A stretch of DNA of 26,632 bases from a virus. The stretch covers positions 1 through 26,632 of IMG/VR virus record IMGVR_UViG_3300020205_002267, one strand, 5' to 3'. Every line of letters begins with the position of its first letter. Position 1 is the first letter of the stretch. Of the stretch, positions 21,057 to 26,284 are shown piece after piece. The notes below the pieces were generated by a model, which was not told the DNA's origin, made no database searches, and saw nothing but the letters and a program-made list of their open reading frames with translations. Made by a program: the position numbers and the translations under genes.

Positions 21057-21400
21057 TATAGTTGTGTTAGTTGTCTGCGTAGATCAGTTAACTGTTTAGT
21101 TACAGCGGTAATCTGATCTTGAATAGCTTTACGCTGTTCTAGGCGTTGCTTTTGTTGTTGTGCCATCATAGCACTTTGTATTTTTGGGTCATTAGATGTT
21201 GCTGGCATAGCCGCTGCCATACCCGCGGCAGTTTGTAAAGCGCCTGTTCCTGCTTTACCTATTGCGCCGCCTACAGCTTGAGCACCTTTTGCCAGTGCGC
21301 CGCCTACCGCAGAGCCTACTCTTGCCGCTCCGGCGGCAACTGCTGGCAGAAACTCATTTAGTTGTTTATCATCTTCGTTTACTATGTCTTGTAATCTCAT
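21056..21400 (-). CDS. Gly/Ala-zipper plus coiled-coil protein
   Basis: 114-aa protein in three parts. A leader-like N-terminus (MRLQDIVNEDDKQLNEFLP) is followed by a Gly/Ala-rich stretch (about 20-68) with repeated small-xxx-small spacing (VGSAVGGALAKGAQAVGGAI), then a Gln/Arg-rich coiled coil (about 78-114). Glycine-zipper stretches of this kind can pack into membranes, so a role in DNA ejection or membrane penetration is possible, but this is inference. Start overlaps the end of the nucleotidyltransferase gene by 4 nt (ATGA). Confidence 0.65.
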   Translation of the reverse strand: MRLQDIVNEDDKQLNEFLPAVAAGAARVGSAVGGALAKGAQAVGGAIGKAGTGALQTAAGMAAAMPATSNDPKIQSAMMAQQQKQRLEQRKAIQDQITAVTKQLTDLRRQLTQL

Positions 21401-22119
21401 TGTCTGCCCTCAATACTTAAATCTTTATCTACGATGTTATTCATATGATCCTGTAGTCTTTCAATCCATTTTTTGTTACGTAGCATTTTGTATACTAGAT
21501 TCTCTGTGCTAAACTCACTTGCGGCACTTTCTAATCCTGACTTACGCATACGTTTGATGTCATCCCACATGTGTTTAGCAATGTCATGATCATCTTGTTT
21601 TAAGACTAACTTTACTCTATCTCTGTAGTTAGTGTATTTACGCTGTACGTCTTCACTGTCTACGTCTATATCGGTTCGTTCTGCTTGTGATACCCACTCG
21701 TCATTTAATACACTATAGATTCCTACGCTGTGATGATCTTGTCCCACATCTTGTGCATATAGTTCTACAGGTATATCCCTAACTGTAATGTCATGTCGAG
21801 CATTGTAGTCATTCTTCTTGGCATCGAGCAACTGCTTGTATTCTTCAGTATCAGGCACTTGCACTATAATGTGTAGATCTATATCACTGTGACTTGTATA
21901 GCTATAAGCCGCATTACTACCACTGATAGTAATGTCAACTACATCTAGTTCAACGCCAATGAACTCTTCAAAGTGTTTGGCTATCTTAAGTAGGCCTTGT
22001 CTAATCTCTGGAATCAGTTGTTGGTTGGCAAATAGTTTGGGATTTAGTTCGTCGTGAAACTGCACAGCATGGTCAATGCTGAACTCGCGTACAATATCAG
22101 TAAACTCTTTTATAAGCAT
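21397..22119 (-). CDS. Pol-beta-type nucleotidyltransferase
   Basis: 240-aa protein with a nucleotidyltransferase domain: ISGSNAAYSYTSHSDIDLHI carries the G67-S68 and D79-x-D81 motif; a third acidic position is probably in PVELYAQD. The C-terminal part is charged and helical. Such enzymes transfer an NMP to protein, RNA or a small molecule; the target here is unknown. The N-terminus MLIKEFTDIVREF resembles those of neighbouring head-region proteins. There is no Shine-Dalgarno site: the ATG lies 4 nt after the GCTAAATA motif. Confidence 0.82.
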   Translation of the reverse strand: MLIKEFTDIVREFSIDHAVQFHDELNPKLFANQQLIPEIRQGLLKIAKHFEEFIGVELDVVDITISGSNAAYSYTSHSDIDLHIIVQVPDTEEYKQLLDAKKNDYNARHDITVRDIPVELYAQDVGQDHHSVGIYSVLNDEWVSQAERTDIDVDSEDVQRKYTNYRDRVKLVLKQDDHDIAKHMWDDIKRMRKSGLESAASEFSTENLVYKMLRNKKWIERLQDHMNNIVDKDLSIEGRQ

Positions 22120-22123
22120 ACTG

Positions 22124-22131
22124 TATTTAGC
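22124..22131 (-). promoter_or_regulatory. NTAAATA motif (GCTAAATA) 4 nt before an ATG
   Basis: GCTAAATACAGT directly precedes the nucleotidyltransferase ATG. If it works as a T4-type late promoter the mRNA would be leaderless. Confidence 0.45.
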
Positions 22132-22154
22132 GTGTTAAAAGGCCTGCGGAGTTT

Positions 22155-22583
22155 TTAAAGTCCTAGGAACTTTAGGACGTGTGGAAAACTAGTTGCGTTT
22201 AACCATCCAGTACCTGCGGCAAATGCCAGTGCTACCATAGCATACATTGTGTATTTGTTTTTGAGCTTTTCTATTTCGCCAATACGTCCTGCAAGTTTGC
22301 TGTGTGCTTCTTGATCTTCTGCGTGTAGCTTATCTGCATGTTCAAAATACTTGCCGCTGTTGGCACGATATTCTTCCTGCATTTTTTCTAGTTTGTCTGC
22401 TAGTAGGTCGCGTGTGTTGTCTAGACAGTCGTGCATTTCCTTAACATCTGCTTTAAGGTCGCTGATCTGTTCTTTGATCGATTCTACTTTAGTTTCAACT
22501 ATGCCTACTCGCTCGGGTAATGCTGATAGTTGAGATACTGCTTCTGTATCTACTCGCGGTTTTTTTGCTGTTGCTGTGGCCAT
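22155..22583 (-). CDS. Coiled-coil protein with C-terminal TM helix
   Basis: 142-aa protein. The short Ala/Lys N-terminus is followed by a long heptad-like region (about 25-110: VGIVETKVESIKEQISDLKA, AGRIGEIEKLKNK) and one hydrophobic helix near the end (about 113-130: MYAMVALAFAAGTGWL). This tail-anchored coiled coil resembles the layout of XhlA-type or holin-associated proteins, but it lies among structural genes; the role is unclear. GGAG lies 13 nt upstream of the ATG, at the far end of useful spacing. Confidence 0.65.
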   Translation of the reverse strand: MATATAKKPRVDTEAVSQLSALPERVGIVETKVESIKEQISDLKADVKEMHDCLDNTRDLLADKLEKMQEEYRANSGKYFEHADKLHAEDQEAHSKLAGRIGEIEKLKNKYTMYAMVALAFAAGTGWLNATSFPHVLKFLGL

Positions 22584-22673
22584 CTTAGGCTCGTCTCCAA
22601 TAAGTTAAGTTCGCTCAGAACTGTGTATATTACTGTGGCCTAGTGATGTGTGATTGATAGTTGCCTATGCTAG

Positions 22674-22681
22674 TATTTAGT
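22674..22681 (-). promoter_or_regulatory. NTAAATA motif (ACTAAATA) in a 97-nt gap
   Basis: ACTAAATACTA directly follows the stop of the 138-aa gene and lies 90 nt upstream of the coiled-coil gene, in a stretch that holds no ORF. Confidence 0.5.
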
Positions 22682-23097
22682 CATTCCAAGTAAACTATGG
22701 TGTTTCGGTATTGACCGGCTTGTGTGTCAAACATAGAGATAGCCAGTTCTGCAGTTTCTGTTAGGCCCACTATCATAGGTACAAAATGTAAGTCTTCAAC
22801 TAGCAGGCCTTCTTCACGGCCTAATGCATCTGTAAAGCCGCCGTCGTATTCTATTTCAAAGTTGAAAGTCCATACTCTGTGAGTATTCTTATAGGCATGG
22901 CCAAACTGATAGTCTTTTAGATTAACTTCATCTACTTGTGGACTAAGTCTATATAACGGATTGACACGTAGTCCTATTACCTGCAATAACATTTGAAAGT
23001 TTTGTTGCTGTTGCCACTCAAGCTCGCGTCCAGGTTCTTTTCTGTATTGTTTGGTTTCAGTGACGTCAAGTAATGTTAGTATAGAGAATCTTTGCAT
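22681..23097 (-). CDS. Probable virion or baseplate-associated protein
   Basis: 138-aa protein that I cannot name. It is rich in beta-type stretches with aromatic residues (RVWTFNFEIEYDGG, DLHFVPMIVGL) and contains SILTLLDVTETKQYR near the N-terminus; the general look matches T4-like structural proteins. No signal peptide. There is no Shine-Dalgarno site: the ATG lies 5 nt after the GTTAAATA motif and downstream of a strong terminator, so it appears to have its own late, possibly leaderless, transcript. Confidence 0.7.
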   Translation of the reverse strand: MQRFSILTLLDVTETKQYRKEPGRELEWQQQQNFQMLLQVIGLRVNPLYRLSPQVDEVNLKDYQFGHAYKNTHRVWTFNFEIEYDGGFTDALGREEGLLVEDLHFVPMIVGLTETAELAISMFDTQAGQYRNTIVYLE

Positions 23098-23102
23098 GAC
23101 AG

Positions 23103-23110
23103 TATTTAAC
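23103..23110 (-). promoter_or_regulatory. NTAAATA motif (GTTAAATA) 5 nt before an ATG
   Basis: GTTAAATACTGTC stands between a rho-independent terminator and the ATG at 23097. Because the terminator blocks upstream transcription, a promoter is needed here, which supports the motif as functional. Confidence 0.6.
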
Positions 23111-23116
23111 AGTCGT

Positions 23117-23143
23117 AAAAAAGCCCACTATAAAAGTGGGCTT
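23117..23143 (-). terminator. Rho-independent terminator after the 116-aa gene
   Basis: On the minus strand AAGCCCACT-TTTAT-AGTGGGCTT forms a perfect 9-bp stem followed by a T-run, 27 nt after the stop codon at 23170. Confidence 0.88.
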
Positions 23144-23169
23144 AGTCTTCCCATCCCAGGGTAAGTCGA

Positions 23170-23520
23170 TTATAGAGCTGGTGCAAATACTGCAATGATA
23201 TCGATAGTTGGTGTACCTGTTAGGGCTTCAACTGTACCATCTGTAAAGTCACCTGTGCCTTGCAAGCGTAGGAATACAACGTCTGTAGTTCCGCTAACAA
23301 AAGCTGAACCGTCTGCTGTACCAAAACCTGCTACTGTAAAAGCAGAGTCACCAGTACCGCCAGCACCGTGTGCTGTAGTAAAATAATCAACATAAGCATT
23401 AAGCTCTGTGTGAGTCATGTTTGTCTTGCTGATTTTAACGATAAGTGTACGACCTGCGTCACTTGTTGCATTGCTAAACTTTTTCCAGTTTACAATGTTT
23501 GCTGAGTCCATTTGTGCCAT
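23170..23520 (-). CDS. Small beta-rich, probably abundant structural protein
   Basis: 116-aa Gly/Thr/Ala-rich protein with low charge, consistent with a beta-structured virion protein (for example head decoration or tail component). It begins MAQMDSANIVNWKKF; the middle has AHGAGGTGDSAFTVAGFG. It forms a single-gene unit with its own late motif, 5'-leader hairpin, strong GAGGAG ribosome binding site and strong terminator, which suggests high expression. I do not recognise the family. Confidence 0.75.
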   Translation of the reverse strand: MAQMDSANIVNWKKFSNATSDAGRTLIVKISKTNMTHTELNAYVDYFTTAHGAGGTGDSAFTVAGFGTADGSAFVSGTTDVVFLRLQGTGDFTDGTVEALTGTPTIDIIAVFAPAL

Positions 23521-23548
23521 AATATTATCTCCTCGTTTATGGTTTTTA

Positions 23549-23565
23549 GACCACCCTCTGTGGTC
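23549..23565 (-). promoter_or_regulatory. 5'-leader hairpin of the 116-aa gene
   Basis: GACCAC/GTGGTC with a 5-nt loop lies between the late motif and the ribosome binding site. Hairpins like this protect mRNA 5' ends of highly expressed phage genes. Confidence 0.5.
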
Positions 23566-23575
23566 CTTGTAATAT

Positions 23576-23583
23576 TATTTAGC
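23576..23583 (-). promoter_or_regulatory. Late-promoter-like motif GCTAAATA (116-aa gene)
   Basis: TAAATA core 55 nt upstream of the ATG at 23520 and upstream of the leader hairpin. Confidence 0.5.
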
Positions 23584-23595
23584 CAAAGACTAAAA

Positions 23596-23865
23596 TTATT
23601 CTTCTAATGGGGGAGTTTTACGGCTTTCTTGTATTTTGAGTACGCCACGCTTAAACTTACGTGCATCTGCTGTACGGATAGCATTTAGGAAACGGCGCTC
23701 TAGTTCGGCGCTTTCTTCTTCGTTAAACTGCTGTTTAATCAAAGCCATAAGATTGATTGCGCTCTCTATGATATTGGCACCACGGTTTTCTATCAATAGC
23801 TCAGTGTTACGGCTATTGCCTAAACTATTGAGTTCCTCTAAGATAGAGCGTGTTCTTCTTTTCAT
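23596..23865 (-). CDS. Conserved-looking small phage protein (MKRRTRSILEEL)
   Basis: 89-aa basic helical protein starting MKRRTRSILEELNSL, with ELLIENRGANIIESAINLM and a basic RKFKRG tail. I recall similar proteins in T4-like cyanophages, without known function; size and charge would fit a nucleic-acid-binding or regulatory protein. The ATG preceded by AGGAA was chosen over an in-frame ATG 16 codons upstream. It is served by a sigma70 promoter (23902-23930) and a late-type motif (23886-23893), so it may be expressed throughout infection. Confidence 0.75.
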   Translation of the reverse strand: MKRRTRSILEELNSLGNSRNTELLIENRGANIIESAINLMALIKQQFNEEESAELERRFLNAIRTADARKFKRGVLKIQESRKTPPLEE

Positions 23866-23885
23866 ATTAGTGTTTCCTGTAGTAT

Positions 23886-23893
23886 TATTTACC
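23886..23893 (-). promoter_or_regulatory. NTAAATA motif (GGTAAATA) upstream of the 89-aa gene
   Basis: It lies 20 nt upstream of the ATG at 23865 and just downstream of a sigma70 promoter, giving a possible early plus late tandem. Confidence 0.45.
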
Positions 23894-23901
23894 CTAAGTG
23901 T

Positions 23902-23930
23902 ATTATACAACATAGTTTGGTTAAAGTCAA
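23902..23930 (-). promoter_or_regulatory. Sigma70 promoter, leftward arm of a divergent pair
   Basis: TTGACT, 17 nt, TATAAT on the minus strand. The -35 is 5 nt away from the -35 of the opposite promoter at 23936-23964. Confidence 0.85.
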
Positions 23931-23935
23931 ATCTG

Positions 23936-23964
23936 TTGACTTTTTGTGCGGTCGCACATATACT
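23936..23964 (+). promoter_or_regulatory. Sigma70 promoter, rightward arm of a divergent pair
   Basis: TTGACT, 17 nt, TATACT on the plus strand. The spacer holds the inverted repeat TGTGCG/CGCACA. It is the start of the plus-strand gene block. Confidence 0.8.
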
Positions 23965-23966
23965 AG

Positions 23967-23974
23967 ACTAAATA
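23967..23974 (+). promoter_or_regulatory. NTAAATA motif (ACTAAATA), plus strand
   Basis: ACTAAATAC lies directly downstream of the rightward sigma70 promoter, at its likely start site, and 47 nt before the ATG at 24022. Confidence 0.35.
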
Positions 23975-24021
23975 CATCAGTAGAAACCATGAGTCTCTAC
24001 ACACACTTACAGAGGACTAAA

Positions 24022-24198
24022 ATGAAATATCTATCAGAAAAGATGCAGACTATCCTAGAACGTTTAAGCGAAATGTTCCCAGGATCTAGCTATCAATCAA
24101 GTCTAGATCACTATCTAGCAGACAAAGGCATTACCGATGCCGCACAGTTGGAAAACTACATCCGACAATTCAATTCTCAAAAGGAATCTTATCTATGA
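24022..24198 (+). CDS. Small protein, 58 aa, unknown
   Basis: 58-aa protein (MKYLSEKMQTILERLSEMF, then HYLADKGITDAAQLENYIRQF). Helical, with no membrane segment. The ATG at 24022 was chosen because AGAGG lies 7 nt upstream; an upstream in-frame ATG at 23989 has no such site. First gene of the rightward block and coupled to the next gene by an ATGA overlap. Confidence 0.75.
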   Translation: MKYLSEKMQTILERLSEMFPGSSYQSSLDHYLADKGITDAAQLENYIRQFNSQKESYL

Positions 24199-24317
24199 AA
24201 AACTTTTTAAACGCACTTTACGAAATCAGTATAAGCATTGGTCAAGCTCGTGCCGCGGCCGCATTGGCTCGCTCAGGCATGTACAACGAAGCCAAAGCGT
24301 TAATGCTATCTAAGTAA
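24195..24317 (+). CDS. Small protein, 40 aa, unknown
   Basis: 40-aa ORF (MKNFLNALYEISISIGQARA, then ALARSGMYNEAKALMLSK) that overlaps the preceding stop as ATGA. It forms two amphipathic helices joined by a SGMYNEA turn, a helical hairpin. Coupled translation and a protein-like sequence support it being real despite its size. Function unknown. Confidence 0.6.
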   Translation: MKNFLNALYEISISIGQARAAAALARSGMYNEAKALMLSK

Positions 24318-24336
24318 ATATTGCGCCGCAAGGTGT

Positions 24337-24344
24337 AATAAATA
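24337..24344 (+). promoter_or_regulatory. NTAAATA motif (AATAAATA) before the cupin gene
   Basis: It lies 21 nt upstream of the cupin ATG with GAAGGAG between; 7 of 8 positions match TATAAATA. Confidence 0.45.
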
Positions 24345-24365
24345 ACACACACAGAAGGAGTAGCA

Positions 24366-24782
24366 ATGACTACAAAGTTTTCACACGTCAAAGGATCTGA
24401 AGTAGAGTTTAAGGGTGGCGGACTTCGCGACTTTTTTCTATACAAGGATCTCGGAGTAGCAGATGCAACTAACGGGCGTGTCCTAGCACACATTACCAAA
24501 GCCAATTTACCCCCAGAGAATTCGGGAGGCACAGGCTGGCATATTCACGTGGCAGAGTTCCAAATCGTTTACATGCTAAAGGGTTGGGCCAAGTTCATGT
24601 ACGAAGATAAAATACACCTAGTCGAAGCAGGCGATTGCGTACAGCAACGTCCTGGCATTGTACACTATTTGTACGACTACAGCCCGGACATGGAGTATTT
24701 GGAAATCATAACTCCAGCAGACTACGGAACAGTGCCGGCTGAAGGTCCTTGCGATATACCCAATCCCACACCTTGGGAGTAA
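24366..24782 (+). CDS. Cupin-domain protein
   Basis: 138-aa single-domain cupin. Motif 1 is GWHIHVAEFQIVYMLKG, giving H59, H61 and E64 as metal ligands; motif 2 is GDCVQQRPGIVH with H100. The metal site is complete, so it may be a metal-dependent enzyme or a small-molecule binding protein; the substrate is unknown. There is no DNA-binding domain. GAAGGAG lies 6 nt upstream. The hydrolase gene follows 3 nt after its stop, so the two are probably one unit. Confidence 0.85.
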   Translation: MTTKFSHVKGSEVEFKGGGLRDFFLYKDLGVADATNGRVLAHITKANLPPENSGGTGWHIHVAEFQIVYMLKGWAKFMYEDKIHLVEAGDCVQQRPGIVHYLYDYSPDMEYLEIITPADYGTVPAEGPCDIPNPTPWE

Positions 24783-24785
24783 GCT

Positions 24786-25361
24786 ATGACCCTAGTTTAC
24801 ATACATGGCGCCAGTGCCACTAGCGAAAGCTTCAACTATGTTAGAAGTAAGTTGGGCAAGGGTGTTGACATCAACTACGACAGTCGAAATGGTTTTGAAA
24901 ACAACCTAAAAGACATGCAGTCAACTTTGAGTAACTACACTGACATAGTGTTCATTGCCCATAGCTTGGGCGGCATCTACAGTTTACACTTAGCCAATAC
25001 AATGCCCATGAGTGTAAAGGGTGCTGTAACCCTAAGCACTCCATATGGTGGTGCTGAAGTAGCAGACTATGCTCAATACTTCTTGCCATTCAGCAGACTG
25101 ATGCGTGACATCGGTCCTAGTTCGTGGGTTATGAAGCAGGCAAGAAATATCAAAATACAGCATCCTTGGACTAACATTGTTACTGTAAAGGGACAAAGTG
25201 CGTTTATGCATGAGCCTAACGATGGTGTAGTTACTATCGCTAGTCAAAAGCATCACGAGGATATGGAACTAGTAGAAGTGGACTATAATCACTATGAGGT
25301 TGTTCTAGCTGAGCCAGTGATTAAAATCATTAAAGAACGAGTAAAAAAGTTCGGAAAGTAG
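24786..25361 (+). CDS. Alpha/beta hydrolase (lipase/PGAP1-like)
   Basis: 191-aa alpha/beta hydrolase. VYIHGASATSES forms the oxyanion region, AHSLGG the nucleophile elbow (S60), EPNDGVVT carries the acid D146, and NHYEVV the catalytic H169. STPYGGAEVA resembles lipases that act on acylated or lipid-linked substrates. There is no signal peptide, so it acts in the cytoplasm. It follows the cupin gene by 3 nt and could modify the same compound; this is inference. Confidence 0.85.
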   Translation: MTLVYIHGASATSESFNYVRSKLGKGVDINYDSRNGFENNLKDMQSTLSNYTDIVFIAHSLGGIYSLHLANTMPMSVKGAVTLSTPYGGAEVADYAQYFLPFSRLMRDIGPSSWVMKQARNIKIQHPWTNIVTVKGQSAFMHEPNDGVVTIASQKHHEDMELVEVDYNHYEVVLAEPVIKIIKERVKKFGK

Positions 25362-25390
25362 TTGCTTTTATTCGTAAAAGCATATATAAT
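25362..25390 (+). promoter_or_regulatory. Sigma70-type promoter overlapping a UUCG hairpin
   Basis: TTGCTT, 17 nt, TATAAT on the plus strand, immediately after the hydrolase stop. The perfect hairpin GCTTTTA-TTCG-TAAAAGC (25364-25381) covers part of the -35 and most of the spacer, as in the promoter at 6108-6136. Confidence 0.65.
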
Positions 25391-25450
25391 AGTAACATAG
25401 AGAAAAAGAAGTATCTATGTTAATACAGACATTACACACAGGAGATTATT

Positions 25451-25717
25451 ATGTCATTCGAAACACCAAAACTACCAGAAGTTAAATTCAACAAAAACGG
25501 ATACGAAATCCGTGCAGACATCCTAGCATTAGCTAAAGATGCTGTCCAAGCAGAGTACAGCTACAAGTTCCAAGGTTGGGAAATGTCAACTGCCAAAGAT
25601 GAAAAGACTGGCAAGTTGATTACTACAGTAGGTATGCCAGAGTTTCCAGGAATCGATAAGGTTCTAGAAGCGGCTGAGAAAATGTACGGCTTTGTTAATC
25701 AAAGCACAAAGAAATAA
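25451..25717 (+). CDS. Conserved-looking small phage protein (KLPEVKFNKNGYEIR)
   Basis: 88-aa protein with MSFETPKLPEVKFNKNGYEI at the start, a middle SYKFQGWEMS and PEFPGIDKVLEAAEKMYGFV at the end. I recall similar proteins in T4-like marine phages, without known function. It has a strong AGGAG site, its own sigma70-type promoter and a strong terminator, so it is likely a highly expressed single-gene unit. Confidence 0.8.
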   Translation: MSFETPKLPEVKFNKNGYEIRADILALAKDAVQAEYSYKFQGWEMSTAKDEKTGKLITTVGMPEFPGIDKVLEAAEKMYGFVNQSTKK

Positions 25718-25755
25718 TATAAAATAATAATACGGGCATAGCCTATACTATAAAA

Positions 25756-25784
25756 GAAAAGCACCTTCGGGTGCTTTTTCTTTG
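25756..25784 (+). terminator. Rho-independent terminator with UUCG loop
   Basis: AAAAGCACC-TTCG-GGTGCTTTT forms a perfect 9-bp stem followed by TTCTTT, about 40 nt after the stop at 25717. Confidence 0.92.
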
Positions 25785-25862
25785 GCCCTATGTAAACTTA
25801 TTTGCGGGCTAAGGCGTTGTATATATAGCAGATGAATTTCTGCCTTAACCTAAGGAAATATT

Positions 25863-26075
25863 ATGAAAGCACTTATCGCAACTATCGTATCAGCATTTGC
25901 ATTGACAGCATTTGCCGCAGAGCCAGCCAAGGCCCCTGCAACTCCAGCACCTGCCGCATCAGCGCCAGCTAAGGCAGAAGTTAAGAAGGACGAAAAGAAG
26001 CCTGCAAAAAGCGAACCTGCTAAGAAAGAGCCAGCTAAAACAGACGCCAAAGCCGCTACACCAGCCGCTAAGTAA
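25863..26075 (+). CDS. Exported Ala/Pro/Lys-rich protein
   Basis: 70-aa protein: signal peptide (MKALIATIVSAFALTAFA, cleavage after AFA) and a mature part of repeated PAKA/PAK units with alternating Lys and Glu, without predicted fold. Such small exported proteins are common in Burkholderiales and resemble acid-shock-like or cell-wall-linked proteins. AAGGA lies upstream of the ATG. It is probably host-derived; what it does for a phage is unknown. Confidence 0.78.
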   Translation: MKALIATIVSAFALTAFAAEPAKAPATPAPAASAPAKAEVKKDEKKPAKSEPAKKEPAKTDAKAATPAAK

Positions 26076-26076
26076 A

Positions 26077-26250
26077 CTCGACCTAGAAGACAGTGATCTC
26101 ATTGTTGATGATGAGATCACATTTGGTCGTAATCTAAAGGCTCGCGATTTTGGTAGGGTTATCGAAGATGACTTATCAGACTATGTAAAGTTTAGATTAT
26201 GGCTAGCTAGACAACTAGCTATGAGAGCATATGATAAAGCCCACGCATAA
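26077..26250 (+). CDS. Phage protein C-terminal frame without a start codon
   Basis: A 57-codon frame (LDLEDSDLIVDDEITFGRNL, then RDFGRVIEDDLSDYVKFRLW and LARQLAMRAYDKAHA) that looks clearly coding and resembles a small T4-like phage protein I recall. It has no usable ATG, GTG or TTG at its start. The only rare-start candidate is ATT at 26101, next to a 10-bp hairpin. The frame is +1 relative to the preceding exported-protein gene, whose stop lies just upstream. It may be a gene start lost to a sequence error, a rare ATT start, or a recoded extension. The listed start is the first codon after the upstream stop, not a true initiation site. Confidence 0.6.
   Translation, partial: LDLEDSDLIVDDEITFGRNLKARDFGRVIEDDLSDYVKFRLWLARQLAMRAYDKAHA
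26093..26120 (+). promoter_or_regulatory. 10-bp perfect hairpin at the start-less frame
   Basis: GTGATCTCAT/ATGAGATCAC (26093-26102 with 26111-26120) encloses an 8-nt loop, and the only rare-start codon (ATT, 26101) lies at its edge. Confidence 0.55.
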
Positions 26251-26265
26251 GTGGGCTTTTTCTTT
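26236..26265 (+). terminator. Rho-independent terminator between convergent genes
   Basis: AAAGCCCAC-GCATAA-GTGGGCTTT followed by TTCTTT. The stop codon of the preceding frame lies in the loop. The minus-strand copy could also end the nuclease gene. Confidence 0.88.
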
Positions 26266-26284
26266 GAACAACGTCTTTGTAAAA

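Noticed and set aside
21635-21642. CGTAAATA as another late-promoter motif
   Set aside because: It lies in the middle of the nucleotidyltransferase gene with no gene start nearby.
25345-25440. A-AAA-AAG at the end of the alpha/beta hydrolase gene, with an open -1 frame of about 23 codons
   Set aside because: The extension runs through a clear promoter and hairpin and does not look protein-like; likely chance.
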